Part shown: positions 8,783 through 15,893 of the stretch, piece by piece
How positions within the stretch are numbered: position 1 is the stretch's first letter
Layout: every line of letters starts with the position of its first letter
Assembly: GCA_903842065.1 (NCBI GenBank)
Contig: CAIMKZ010000005.1
Coordinates: 62,001 to 126,000 of the forward strand
Source of the DNA: an uncultured Acidobacteriaceae bacterium
GTDB taxonomy: Bacteria; Acidobacteriota; Terriglobia; Terriglobales; Acidobacteriaceae
DNA: 64,000 nt
Direction of reading: 5' to 3'
The notes under the pieces: model-generated
Seen by the model: only the letters and a program-made list of their open reading frames with translations
What the model was told of the DNA's origin: nothing
Databases searched by the model: none
Made by a program: the position numbers and the translations under genes

Positions 8783-9508
8783 ATGCGTTCTTTTCGACCT
8801 TTTGCTATCCTGCTGGCGCTCGGTTTGCCAGTGTTTCCCGTCGTGGCCCAAACCTCGAGCAGCACCGCCACCGCGCCCGCCGCGCAAGCCTCACAGGAGT
8901 CCACACAGGCCACCGTGCAGGCCCGCCTCCGCATGCGCCGCGAACAGCGCCGGGCCACCGCCATCCACGATGCCTACGGACATCGCTGGGAGGGCTACAC
9001 CCAGATGGGCTACCTGCGCTTCAAGCCCGGACCCAACCTCCAAAAGCTCACCTGGTATAGCTGGGACGCGGGCGCAACCCGCTACTTCAACGAGCGCCTC
9101 GGCATCACCGTCGACGGGCGCGGCTACTTCGGCATGGCTTACGTAGGCCTCAACCAGTACAGCCAGGGCGCTTTCACCCGGCCCCAGATCAGCCAGTTCA
9201 CCGTAATGGCCGGACCAACCTACCGCTTCTACGTTCAGCCCAAGTACTCCATCTCAGGCCGCGTCACCGCAGGATGGGCTCTGGGCAACTTCAGCGGAGA
9301 CACCAACGGCATCAAGCCCGCCCTCCTCGGCCTCTACCCCGACACCAACACCTTCGCCGCCGCCGCCAGCGTCGCCGGCGAGTACAACGTCACCTCCAAC
9401 GTAGCCCTGCGCCTCGCCCCCGAGTACTTCCTCACCGGCTACGGCTCCACCATCCAGGCCAGCCGCGGATTCACCGCAGGCTTCGTCTATCGCTGGGGCA
9501 AGCAGTAG
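8783..9508 (+). CDS. Outer-membrane beta-barrel protein (OmpA/OmpW-like barrel)
   Basis: A 241-residue protein with a signal peptide (MRSFRPFAILLALGL, cleavage after VVAQ), a low-complexity Ala/Thr/Gln segment to about residue 50, then repeated alternating beta-strands with aromatic girdle residues. Examples are GYLRFKPG, WYSWDAGATRYF, FTVMAGPTYRFYV and GFTAGFVYRW. The penultimate strand and the aromatic-rich C terminus fit the OMP beta-barrel superfamily. The ATG at 8783 follows GTGGAGG. It has no operon partners and is followed by a strong terminator. Function beyond a small barrel is not visible. Confidence 0.8.
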   Translation: MRSFRPFAILLALGLPVFPVVAQTSSSTATAPAAQASQESTQATVQARLRMRREQRRATAIHDAYGHRWEGYTQMGYLRFKPGPNLQKLTWYSWDAGATRYFNERLGITVDGRGYFGMAYVGLNQYSQGAFTRPQISQFTVMAGPTYRFYVQPKYSISGRVTAGWALGNFSGDTNGIKPALLGLYPDTNTFAAAASVAGEYNVTSNVALRLAPEYFLTGYGSTIQASRGFTAGFVYRWGKQ

Positions 9509-9529
9509 TAAGACAGGGAATAGGAAACA

Positions 9530-9557
9530 GGGATTAGGGATTAGGGATTAGGGATTA
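9530..9557. repeat. Four tandem GGGATTA heptamers
   Basis: GGGATTA is repeated four times without interruption, 21 bases past the stop codon at 9508. The spaced GGG tracts could fold as a G-quadruplex, but it may simply be a slippage-prone microsatellite. Confidence 0.8.
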
Positions 9558-9581
9558 GAAACCCTGCCTCTCATCGAACAG

Positions 9582-9616
9582 AATGGGCGCAAACGCAATC
9601 CGCGTTTGCGCCCATT
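9582..9616 (+). terminator. Stem-loop terminator after the beta-barrel gene
   Basis: A 15-bp perfect stem, AATGGGCGCAAACGC with GCGTTTGCGCCCATT, closes on a five-base loop. The T-tract after it is weak (CACTTTCC). Confidence 0.7.
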
Positions 9617-9632
9617 CACTTTCCGACATCCC

Positions 9633-9694
9633 AGCCACTCTCACCCACCACAAATCTGGGTGCCCCAGGTGCCTCGCTTTTGGGCACCTGGGAA
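9633..9694. repeat. Hairpin repeat, type B
   Basis: The leader CCACTCTCACCCACCACAAA precedes a hairpin (9658-9694) pairing CCAGGTGCC with GGCACCTGG. The inner stem differs from other copies by compensated pairs. Confidence 0.85.
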
Positions 9695-10130
9695 GGCACT
9701 ACATGCAACCCACCCAAACCTAACGACCTAACAAACCTAACCACCAGCCCCGTTGCCGACAATTAACCCCATTCGGCGCACACTATTTCTATGCAATCCC
9801 TCGCGATTCCAACCCGCATCCACCCAAACCCCACCCAAACCCCCTCAACTGCGTCCCACCCCATAACCCCATTATTTCCAGCACTTACACAATCAGAACA
9901 CCTAACCCCTTTATTTCCCACACTTACAAAACGTCAAAACGAAAGTGGCCTGTTTTCATACTCTTACAGTCTCCATCCGCACTCTTCTCCAATCAGCTCC
10001 AACCCAAGAAAAGTGACACAAAATGTAATGTAACTCGTTACATATCAGTATGATAAGCAAAATAAAAGGGCCGGAGGCTGTTTTTGCCCCCGACCCCGTA
10101 AAGCTAGTAGCTAGAAGCTAATAGCTGCTT
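9695..10130. other. AC-rich, relatively AT-rich intergenic region without a clear gene
   Basis: About 430 bases rich in C, A and T, lacking a credible gene. It includes a short repeat of CCCCTTTATTTCC / CCCCATTATTTCC near 9860-9920. Its last 22 bases (10109-10130, AGCTAGAAGCTA followed by AGCTGCTT) recur with two mismatches at 52468-52489. The open frame covering 9791-10033 is compositionally biased and has no recognisable features. Confidence 0.5.
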
Positions 10131-11948
10131 TTACAGCGTCACCAGCCGCGCCTCGAGCAGCGCCTCGATCTTGCCGAGCGCCTCCAGGACCTCGACCGTT
10201 ACCGGCGGATCCACCTGCACCACCGCCAGAGCCTTCACCGGCGTTGCGCCAGCCTGCTCGCGGCCCAGCGCGAAGTTGGCGATGTTGACGCCGAACTCGC
10301 CCAGAGTGCTGCCGATCTTGCCGATCACGCCCGGTACGTCGCGGTTGCGGCACACCACCAGAGTGCCTTCCAGCGGCACCTCGACGTCGATGCCGTCGAA
10401 CTCCAGCAGCCGAGGCAGGATGCTCCGGATCACCGTGCCGCTGGCCCGGCTGTGGCCGCCGGCCGTGTGCAGCTCGATGGTCAGAATGTTGGCCGCGCCG
10501 CCGCGTACGCTCTCGTGCTTCTCTTCGTGTACACGGATGCCGCGCTCCTGGGCCACGGTCGCCGCGTTGATGCGGTTCACGTGCTCTGAGCCGTGCAGCA
10601 GTCCGTCGATCGCCGCGTTGCGCACCATCTCGGTCCGCGCCTCGGCCAGCATCCCGCCGTAGACGATGTGGATCGAGTCGATCGCGCCCTTCACCGAGGT
10701 CTGCGACAGAAACATGCCCAGACGCCCGGCCAAGTCGATGTAGGGAGCCAGCTTGATGTACTCCTCGTGGCTCAGCGACGGCACGTTCACCGCGTTCTGT
10801 ACCACGCCCTCTTTGAGGAACTCGCGCACCTGCCGGGCAATCTGGATGCCTACGGCCTCCTGCGCCTCGTCGGTCGAGCCGGCGATGTGCGGTGTCAGAA
10901 TCACGTTCGGCTTGTTGAAGAACAACGACTCCTTCAACGGCTCCTGCGTGAAGACATCGAGCGCAACTCCGCCAACCTGTCCGCTGTCGAGTGCGCTGGC
11001 GAGATCGGCGTCCACAATCAGCTCGCCGCGCGCGCAGTTCACAATGCGCACACCCTTCTTCATAGTGGCGATGGTCTTGGCATTGATGATGCCGTGTGTC
11101 TGCGGCGTCAGCCCCACGTGCAGCGTGATGTAGTCGGCGTCCTTGAACAGCTGATCCATCGCCACCAGCGTGATGCCGTTCTCGCGCGCCACGGCGGCGG
11201 AGACGAACGGATCGGTGCCGATGATCTCAAGCCCGAACCCGCGCGCCCGCTTGGCCACTTCGAGGCCGATGCGCCCGAGACCCAGAATGCCCAGCTTCTT
11301 GCCGCGCAGCTCAACGCCCTGAAGCGACTTCTTCTCCCACTTGGCCTGGTGCATTCCGGCGTTGGCGGCGGTGAGCTTGCGAGACAGCGCCAGCATCAGG
11401 CAGATGGTCAACTCAGCCACGGCGATCGCGTTCGCGCCCGGCGTGTTCATCACCACGATGCCGCGACGAGTCGCCGCCTCGGTGTCGATGTTGTCCACGC
11501 CAACTCCGGCGCGGCCCACCACGCGCAGCTTCGGCGCATGCTCCAGCAGCGCGTCGTCCACCTGCACCGCCGAACGCACCACCAGCGCGTCGGCATCGGC
11601 CAGCGCCGCCGGCAATCCGTCGGGCAGCTGATCGTGAGTCTTTACTTCCCAGCCCGGTTCGGCCGCTAACACCGCCAGCGTGGCCGGTGACACCTTCTCC
11701 GCCAGTACGATCTTCATCTTTGCTCCCTTAATCGCTTCGCCCGTCGCGTAGTCGTCAAACTTGAGGCCGTGCTTCTCGCAAAGCAGGTCGAACATCCGCT
11801 GCACCGCCGTGTGCGGCTTGCCCTCGCCTCGCTCGTACTTGGTGAGCGAGTTGGGATGAACCCCAAGCAACTCGGCCATCTGGTACTGATAGAGATCGAG
11901 TTCCTTGCGCGCGATCAGCAGCTTCTCACCGAAACTTAGTTCCGCCAT
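10131..11948 (-). CDS. serA: D-3-phosphoglycerate dehydrogenase with N-terminal XRE helix-turn-helix
   Basis: SerA oxidises 3-phosphoglycerate to 3-phosphohydroxypyruvate, the first step of serine synthesis. Residues 78-605 are a full type 1 enzyme: substrate/NAD domains with VGRAGVGVDNID, the dinucleotide motif GLGRIGLEVA and the catalytic LTPHIAGST. An intervening domain follows, then a C-terminal ACT domain (RDVPGVIGKIGSTLGEFGVN) for serine sensing. Residues 1-77 form an XRE-type DNA-binding domain (MAELLGVHPNSLTKYERGEG). No stop separates the two parts. The full frame starts at 11948 behind AAGGAG. The internal ATG at 11717 also has a strong AAGGGAG site and gives the usual SerA start, so two products are possible. 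The aminotransferase gene lies upstream on the same strand. Confidence 0.92.
   Translation of the reverse strand: MAELSFGEKLLIARKELDLYQYQMAELLGVHPNSLTKYERGEGKPHTAVQRMFDLLCEKHGLKFDDYATGEAIKGAKMKIVLAEKVSPATLAVLAAEPGWEVKTHDQLPDGLPAALADADALVVRSAVQVDDALLEHAPKLRVVGRAGVGVDNIDTEAATRRGIVVMNTPGANAIAVAELTICLMLALSRKLTAANAGMHQAKWEKKSLQGVELRGKKLGILGLGRIGLEVAKRARGFGLEIIGTDPFVSAAVARENGITLVAMDQLFKDADYITLHVGLTPQTHGIINAKTIATMKKGVRIVNCARGELIVDADLASALDSGQVGGVALDVFTQEPLKESLFFNKPNVILTPHIAGSTDEAQEAVGIQIARQVREFLKEGVVQNAVNVPSLSHEEYIKLAPYIDLAGRLGMFLSQTSVKGAIDSIHIVYGGMLAEARTEMVRNAAIDGLLHGSEHVNRINAATVAQERGIRVHEEKHESVRGGAANILTIELHTAGGHSRASGTVIRSILPRLLEFDGIDVEVPLEGTLVVCRNRDVPGVIGKIGSTLGEFGVNIANFALGREQAGATPVKALAVVQVDPPVTVEVLEALGKIEALLEARLVTL
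11723..11729 (-). promoter_or_regulatory. Internal ribosome binding site for a SerA-only product
   Basis: AAGGGAG lies five bases before the in-frame ATG at 11717, inside the fused frame. Its quality suggests translation can begin here, giving a 528-residue SerA without the DNA-binding domain. Confidence 0.6.
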
Positions 11949-12078
11949 AGGATCTCCTTGAGTGAGCGGAGTCAGCGTTGCTTGCGTTGCTAGCGGAGTT
12001 AGTGCTGGCTGTTTTGCCTTGACCTAACACCGCTAACACGCGCGAAGCGCGGCTAACGCCGCTAGCTCCGCTGGCCCG

Positions 12079-13254
12079 CTAAACCGCCTTCGCGTCCGCG
12101 TAGACCTTCTGCGCCGCCGCAACGCCCGCGCCGAACGCAACGTCCTGCTTCATCGTGTCGCGCGCCACATGCTCCATTGCCGCCACAAAGGCGATCGTAT
12201 CCATATAGTCGAAGAAGCCCAGATGCGCGATGCGAACCATCTTGCCCGCCATCTCGCCCTGCCCGTCGGTCGGAGCCGCGGCAAAGCGCTTCTTGATCAC
12301 CTTGATCAGTTCGGTCGAGTTCACGCCCTCGGGAACCGCCATCGCCGTGCAGGCCGCCGAAGGCGCCGTGGGCGAGAACAGCGAGAAGCCCAGAGCCTGA
12401 AGTCCTGCGCGGGTCGCAGCGGCATTGGTCTCGGCGTTGTGGATCAGAGCGTCGCGTCCGGCAGCCATGTCGCCGCCTGCCTGGTTGGCGATGTAGTCCA
12501 GAGCCGCGCCCAGCGCCGCAATCAGCGCCACGGCAGGCGTGTAAGCGCTCTCGCCCTTGACCGCGTTCTTGCGCTCCTTGCGCAGGTCGAAGTAGTAGCG
12601 GGGATTCTTCGACGTCTCCATCGCTGCCCAGGCGCGATCGCTTACCGCAAGGTAGCTCAGGCCCGGAGGAATCATGACCGCCTTCTGGCTTCCGCCGATC
12701 AGCACGTCGATACCGCAGCCGTCCACGTCGAACTTGGTAGTGCCGAGACCCGTGATGGCGTCAACGATCAGCAGCGTGTTCGGCGCAACCTCGTTGCGCA
12801 GTTTGGCCAGCGCTTCAACGTCGTGACGCACGCCGGTCGAGGTCTCCGTGGCCTGCACGAAGATGGCCTTGTGCTCGGGCTTGAGTGCCTTGCGAACCTC
12901 GGCCAGGTCAAAGGTCTGGCCGTAGGGAGCCGTGATCACGTCGGGCGCGCAGTTGAAGGCCTTCACGATGCCCGTCCAGCGCTCGCCGAACTTTCCGGCC
13001 GTCAGCACCAGCACCTTGTCGCCGGGTGAGGTCAGATTGGCAACCGAAGCCTCCATGGCGCCGGTTCCCGTGGCCGACAGCACGATCACATCGTTCTTGG
13101 TGCCGACAAAGACCTTGAGCTGGGCCAGCACCTTCAGGAACAGGGTGCGGAACTCCTGGGTGCGGTGGTGCATGTCGGCAGACGCCATGGCGAACTGGGC
13201 GGCAGGAAGCAGCGGCGTCGGGCCGGGAGTATACAGGCGAACCTTGCGGATCAT
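12079..13254 (-). CDS. Class V PLP aminotransferase (serine-pyruvate / alanine-glyoxylate type)
   Basis: A 391-residue fold-type I transaminase. The PLP lysine is in GGSQKAVMIPPG; LYTPGPTPLLP at the start and SATGTGAMEAS match the alanine-glyoxylate / serine-pyruvate aminotransferase group. Next to serA, the likely role is transamination of phosphohydroxypyruvate with glutamate, replacing a classical SerC; that role is inferred from context. The ATG at 13254, behind AAAGGAG, gives the family N terminus MIRKVRLYTPGP; the ATG at 13311 would add 19 unrelated residues. It is transcribed toward serA, 130 bases away, with a 30-bp palindrome upstream. Confidence 0.9.
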   Translation of the reverse strand: MIRKVRLYTPGPTPLLPAAQFAMASADMHHRTQEFRTLFLKVLAQLKVFVGTKNDVIVLSATGTGAMEASVANLTSPGDKVLVLTAGKFGERWTGIVKAFNCAPDVITAPYGQTFDLAEVRKALKPEHKAIFVQATETSTGVRHDVEALAKLRNEVAPNTLLIVDAITGLGTTKFDVDGCGIDVLIGGSQKAVMIPPGLSYLAVSDRAWAAMETSKNPRYYFDLRKERKNAVKGESAYTPAVALIAALGAALDYIANQAGGDMAAGRDALIHNAETNAAATRAGLQALGFSLFSPTAPSAACTAMAVPEGVNSTELIKVIKKRFAAAPTDGQGEMAGKMVRIAHLGFFDYMDTIAFVAAMEHVARDTMKQDVAFGAGVAAAQKVYADAKAV

Positions 13255-13312
13255 GAGTGCTCCTTTAAGATGGGGGAGGATGTGGCCGGTTGTGGCCGCC
13301 CCCACAGACAAT

Positions 13313-13342
13313 CACATAATACACAAATTTGTGGTTTATGTG
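13313..13342. promoter_or_regulatory. 30-bp near-perfect palindrome, probable operator
   Basis: The perfect 12-bp palindrome CACAAATTTGTG (13322-13333) is flanked by CACATAA and TTATGTG, each two bases away. It lies 58 bases upstream of the aminotransferase ATG and is AT-rich in a GC-rich setting. The minus strand contains a -10-like TATTAT within it. A dimeric DNA-binding protein is the natural ligand; which one is not known. Confidence 0.6.
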
Positions 13343-13549
13343 GAGATATTTTTGTGGATATCGCCTCGGCGGCCTCTGGCGCCCACTTTCTTCGCCATCT
13401 ACTGCTATATGTTCGGGGGGCTGACCGGCTTGCGCCTTGAACGCTGAGGAGAAGTACCACCAGCAGGCAGTGGCGGGATCGAGGGCCAGGCAGCGTCCTG
13501 AAGGCTCTGAAAATATCAGATGTTCATTATGCGAACTTTATTATTGACG

Positions 13550-13807
13550 CTAGACAATAACTACAGAATTCAGGAGTTCTGGTTTCCTTCCGCCAAGTAG
13601 GCGGATCAGGGCCTTCTGTACCGAATAATGCATTATTAACCGAATAATAGTATTAACGATAGCTCTCTGATGCAGCTCCCGGGACTCAATCACGCGAACA
13701 CTTCCTGGAATGATCTTATTCAAATTGTTATTTTTCAACAGTTTGAATTTCAGTTTACGGGACTTACCTTCACTCCAAATCAGAACTGGAAGCGGATAAT
13801 CGCCCAT
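13550..13807 (-). CDS. Possible small AT-rich gene, hypothetical protein
   Basis: An 85-codon open frame encoding a basic protein (segments GKSRKLKFKLLKNNN and RELHQRAIVNTIIRLIMHY). It matches no family I know. No good ribosome site precedes the ATG. Its composition is much richer in A and T than anything around it, which argues either for recent transfer or for a non-coding AT-rich patch. The flanking sequence 13343-13549 shows no other gene. Confidence 0.25.
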   Translation of the reverse strand: MGDYPLPVLIWSEGKSRKLKFKLLKNNNLNKIIPGSVRVIESRELHQRAIVNTIIRLIMHYSVQKALIRLLGGRKPELLNSVVIV

Positions 13808-13846
13808 TTCGGGATGCCCGCAAGAAAAATGCAGAAATGTTGAATT

Positions 13847-13875
13847 TTGTATTTGCTTTTTTCTTAACCTATGCT
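13847..13875 (+). promoter_or_regulatory. Sigma-70 type promoter for the leader RNA
   Basis: TTGTAT (-35, 13847-13852) and TATGCT (-10, 13870-13875) are separated by 17 bases, with transcription predicted to begin near 13882. It is the best-formed housekeeping promoter I can see in the window. Confidence 0.6.
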
Positions 13876-13881
13876 ATCGTG

Positions 13882-13989
13882 TATTTATTCCGGCAGTGAG
13901 GAATAGCAAACAGCTACCCTCAGGGCCGGGAGAAGTTTGCGTCACTGGCCTCCCGGCACGAGCATTTTATGTTCGTGCCGTCTTTTTTT
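13882..13989 (+). ncRNA. Structured leader or small RNA with alternative folds, unclassified
   Basis: The segment from the predicted start to the terminator is about 108 bases. Two sets of helices compete. Set 1: hairpin TGAGG/CCTCA with inner TAGC/GCTA (13897-13922), plus GCCGGGAG/CTCCCGGC (13925-13957). Set 2: GGCAGTGA with TCACTGGCC and GCAAAC with GTTTGC (13892-13950). The second hairpin of set 1 shares four bases with the 5' arm of the terminator, so it would block termination, whereas set 2 leaves the terminator free. That is attenuator or riboswitch logic for the gene at 14086. A free-standing small RNA is the alternative. I do not recognise a known riboswitch core. Confidence 0.5.
13954..13989 (+). 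terminator. Intrinsic terminator of the leader RNA
   Basis: CGGCACGA pairs with TCGTGCCG, extended inward by about four more pairs, and is followed directly by TCTTTTTTT. It is a textbook terminator, 97 bases before the ATG at 14086. Confidence 0.88.
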
Positions 13990-14085
13990 GTACCGGCACA
14001 CTTCCCTCTCCGCTGTGGTTCGATCCGACCTGCCATCTCGCCTTCCCATCCCAATCTGCCTTAATATGGTGTAGAGAGGTCTCCT

Positions 14086-14538
14086 ATGAAGCTTTCTGGC
14101 AAGGTGAACTGGCTGCTGGCTCTGGTTGTTTGTGTGCTTACCGCGGCAAGCTATGCGCAGTGGTCCAACCCCGCAGACGATGTACCCGCCTACCATCCCT
14201 CGGCTCCGCTCAAGGTCAGCGCCCTGCCGCATATTCTGACCAGCGCCCAGCTGACCGGCTCGAACTCCCTCTATCCCTGGCAGCTTCACGTCTATCAAAA
14301 GGCCGCACAGGTCTCGAGCGTCATTTATCAGCTGCCCTGCAACTGCCGCTGCGACCGCGCTCTCGGCCACACCAGCCTGCGCAGCTGCTTTGAGACTGTC
14401 CACGGCGCCCAGTGCGACGTATGCGCCGCCGAGGCCTTCTATGCCAGCGAAAAGACCAAGGCCGGCTGGACCCCGGCGCAGATCCGGGCCGGAATCGCGC
14501 GCCGCGAGTACGAGAAGATCGACCTGATGAAGCAGTAG
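14086..14538 (+). CDS. PCYCGC-motif family exported protein
   Basis: A 150-residue protein with a signal peptide (hydrophobic residues 8-23, cleavage near SYAQ). The cysteine pattern fits the PCYCGC (CYCXC) family: LPCNCRC (Cys85, 87, 89), GHTSLRSCF (Cys101), CDVC (Cys110, 113), then the family's C-terminal helix GWTPAQIRAGIARREY. The first motif reads PCNCRC rather than PCYCGC. The family's biochemical role is not established; clustered Cys and His in an exported domain suggest metal or redox chemistry, which is inference. The ATG follows a GAGAGGTCTCCT region, and a structured leader RNA with terminator lies upstream. Confidence 0.8.
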   Translation: MKLSGKVNWLLALVVCVLTAASYAQWSNPADDVPAYHPSAPLKVSALPHILTSAQLTGSNSLYPWQLHVYQKAAQVSSVIYQLPCNCRCDRALGHTSLRSCFETVHGAQCDVCAAEAFYASEKTKAGWTPAQIRAGIARREYEKIDLMKQ

Positions 14539-14616
14539 CCGGCGCATGGGCGTCCGCACGCCAAATTCGAATTCAGCGTAAGATGGTAGAAGCAGCACGA
14601 GCCAGTTGGCTCCGCG

Positions 14617-14645
14617 TTGCACCCAGGGGCGTTCGGGAATCATCT
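14617..14645 (+). promoter_or_regulatory. Possible promoter of tmRNA
   Basis: TTGCAC and TCATCT are separated by 17 bases, about 20 bases before the mature tmRNA 5' end. The -10 box is a poor match, so this is tentative. Confidence 0.3.
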
Positions 14646-14665
14646 AAAGAATGCCGGTCACCAGT

Positions 14666-15018
14666 GGGGGCGTCACGGTTTCGACGGGATTGATTGCGGC
14701 TAAGGAGACATGTCAGGGTGTGGGCACCTGTAATCGCCTGCAAAACTAAAGTTGCCAACGATAATCTGGCACTTGCAGCTTAATTAAATAAGCTGCCGTC
14801 TTCCACGGCTTCGCCTATGGGCTGTGAGCGGACGTCATACAGTAGGCTGGCGTGAGCAGCTCGGTCCGTGTTGCCTGCGCGAGATCATCGGACTAGTTTC
14901 CGGCGCATCTTGTCCGTTCTGAGTTCCGGGGGCGAATCCAAAAGGAAGCGGACAAAGCATGAACTCTCCTGGCTGACAACGATTTCGGACGCGGGTTCGA
15001 CTCCCGCCGCCTCCACCA
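14666..15018 (+). ncRNA. ssrA: Transfer-messenger RNA (tmRNA)
   Basis: tmRNA rescues stalled ribosomes and tags the unfinished protein for proteolysis. The 5' end GGGGGCG pairs with CGCCTCC before the 3' ACCA, forming a tRNA-like acceptor. The 5' sequence GTCACGGTTTCGACGGGATT and the 3' GGGTTCGACTCCCGCC T-arm are diagnostic. The tag reading frame begins at GCC 14754 and ends at TAA 14781-14783, encoding ANDNLALAA. It is a one-piece tmRNA of about 353 bases with an encoded CCA. Open frames on the opposite strand here are spurious. Confidence 0.97.
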
Positions 15019-15030
15019 GCCTTCGCCCTC

Positions 15031-15254
15031 TTCGAGAGGGCTACGGCTCGGCAGGCCAATGCAACTCGATAAATAGTTACTGTTTGCTGAAGTAGAGGCG
15101 AAGGCTGTCGCGCCGGAGCCTTGGCGCAGGCGGACTCTGCTTTGGATTCGAGAGGGCTACGGCTCGGCAGGCCAATGCAACTCGATAAATAGTTACTGTT
15201 TGCTGAAGTAGAGGCGAAGGCTGTCGCGCCGGAGCCTTGGCGCAGGCGGACTCT
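15031..15254. repeat. 108-bp direct repeat, two copies, directly after tmRNA
   Basis: Copies at 15031-15138 and 15147-15254 appear identical by eye and are separated by eight bases. Each begins TTCGAGAGGGCTACGGCTCG and ends GCAGGCGGACTCT. It lies 13 bases past the tmRNA 3' end, a common integration site, and ends about 115 bases before a GIY-YIG gene. No open frame of its own is credible. Confidence 0.9.
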
Positions 15255-15370
15255 CGATGAATTCCAAATAGCGCTGGCTGGGCCTGCCACTTTGATTTGA
15301 AATAGAGATACAATTCCCCATGACAAGCGAAAGATGACCTACTCTACGTTTCAACGAAGGCGGATACGTC

Positions 15371-15607
15371 ATGAAATATGTCTCCATCCTTCAGAGCCTC
15401 GACGGGGAGCACTTCTACACGGGCATTACCGACGATCTGGATGCCAGAGTTGCAAAACATAATTCCGGAGCCGTGCAGCACACGTCAAAGTTCCGCCCGT
15501 GGCGTATCAAGAGCTATATCGCATTCACGGACGAGGCGCGCGCAATCTCCTTCGAGAAGTATTTGAAGTCCGGATCGGGACGCGCTTTTGCAAAAGCAAG
15601 GCTTTAG
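15371..15607 (+). CDS. GIY-YIG domain protein (UPF0213/YhbQ-like)
   Basis: A 78-residue single-domain GIY-YIG protein. The core reads YVSILQS then FYTGITDDLDARVAKHNSG, with the catalytic-type Arg in DARV, a HTSKFRPW segment and Glu in SFEKYLKSGSGRAFAK. The first tyrosine of the signature is replaced by Ser (YVSI rather than YVYI). Family members are small predicted nucleases of unclear role. It starts at the ATG at 15371 and sits between a duplicated 108-bp sequence after tmRNA and a 286-base gap with no clear gene (15608-15893). Confidence 0.85.
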   Translation: MKYVSILQSLDGEHFYTGITDDLDARVAKHNSGAVQHTSKFRPWRIKSYIAFTDEARAISFEKYLKSGSGRAFAKARL

Positions 15608-15893
15608 TCCGCCCGGCGAATTCGAACCTTTGCGCGATGAAACTGCGCAAACAAATGAAACCACCTCATGTTCAGGGAAATTCCTCGCGGAAACCCTCTT
15701 TGAGTCCCCGCGATTGCCCGATGCGCAACCGTGCCGGGCAGGAAACGCGACTTCCTCCATCTGCACAAATGAGCAAAATCCCTCCCGGATGAAATGTGAG
15801 GCAAATCACAGATCATCCTATCGATGGCTAAATAGGCTGATTCGGTCCGAAGAATCCAATGAACATCCCATCTGGCGTGGCGAGGATATGCTC

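Noticed and set aside
9530-9557. Telomere-like GGGATTA repeats as evidence of a replicon end
   Set aside because: Only four units lie inside a normal intergenic region with genes continuing on both sides; a simple microsatellite is enough to explain it.
14835-15387. Minus-strand open frames across tmRNA and the 108-bp repeat
   Set aside because: Their peptides (with GGGGSRTRVR) are translations of the tmRNA T-arm and the direct repeat in reverse, a familiar annotation artefact.
15588-15893. N-terminal extension of the flavoprotein by about 100 codons
   Set aside because: The extension is not protein-like and would bury the Tat signal. ATG 15894 with GAGG fits better.
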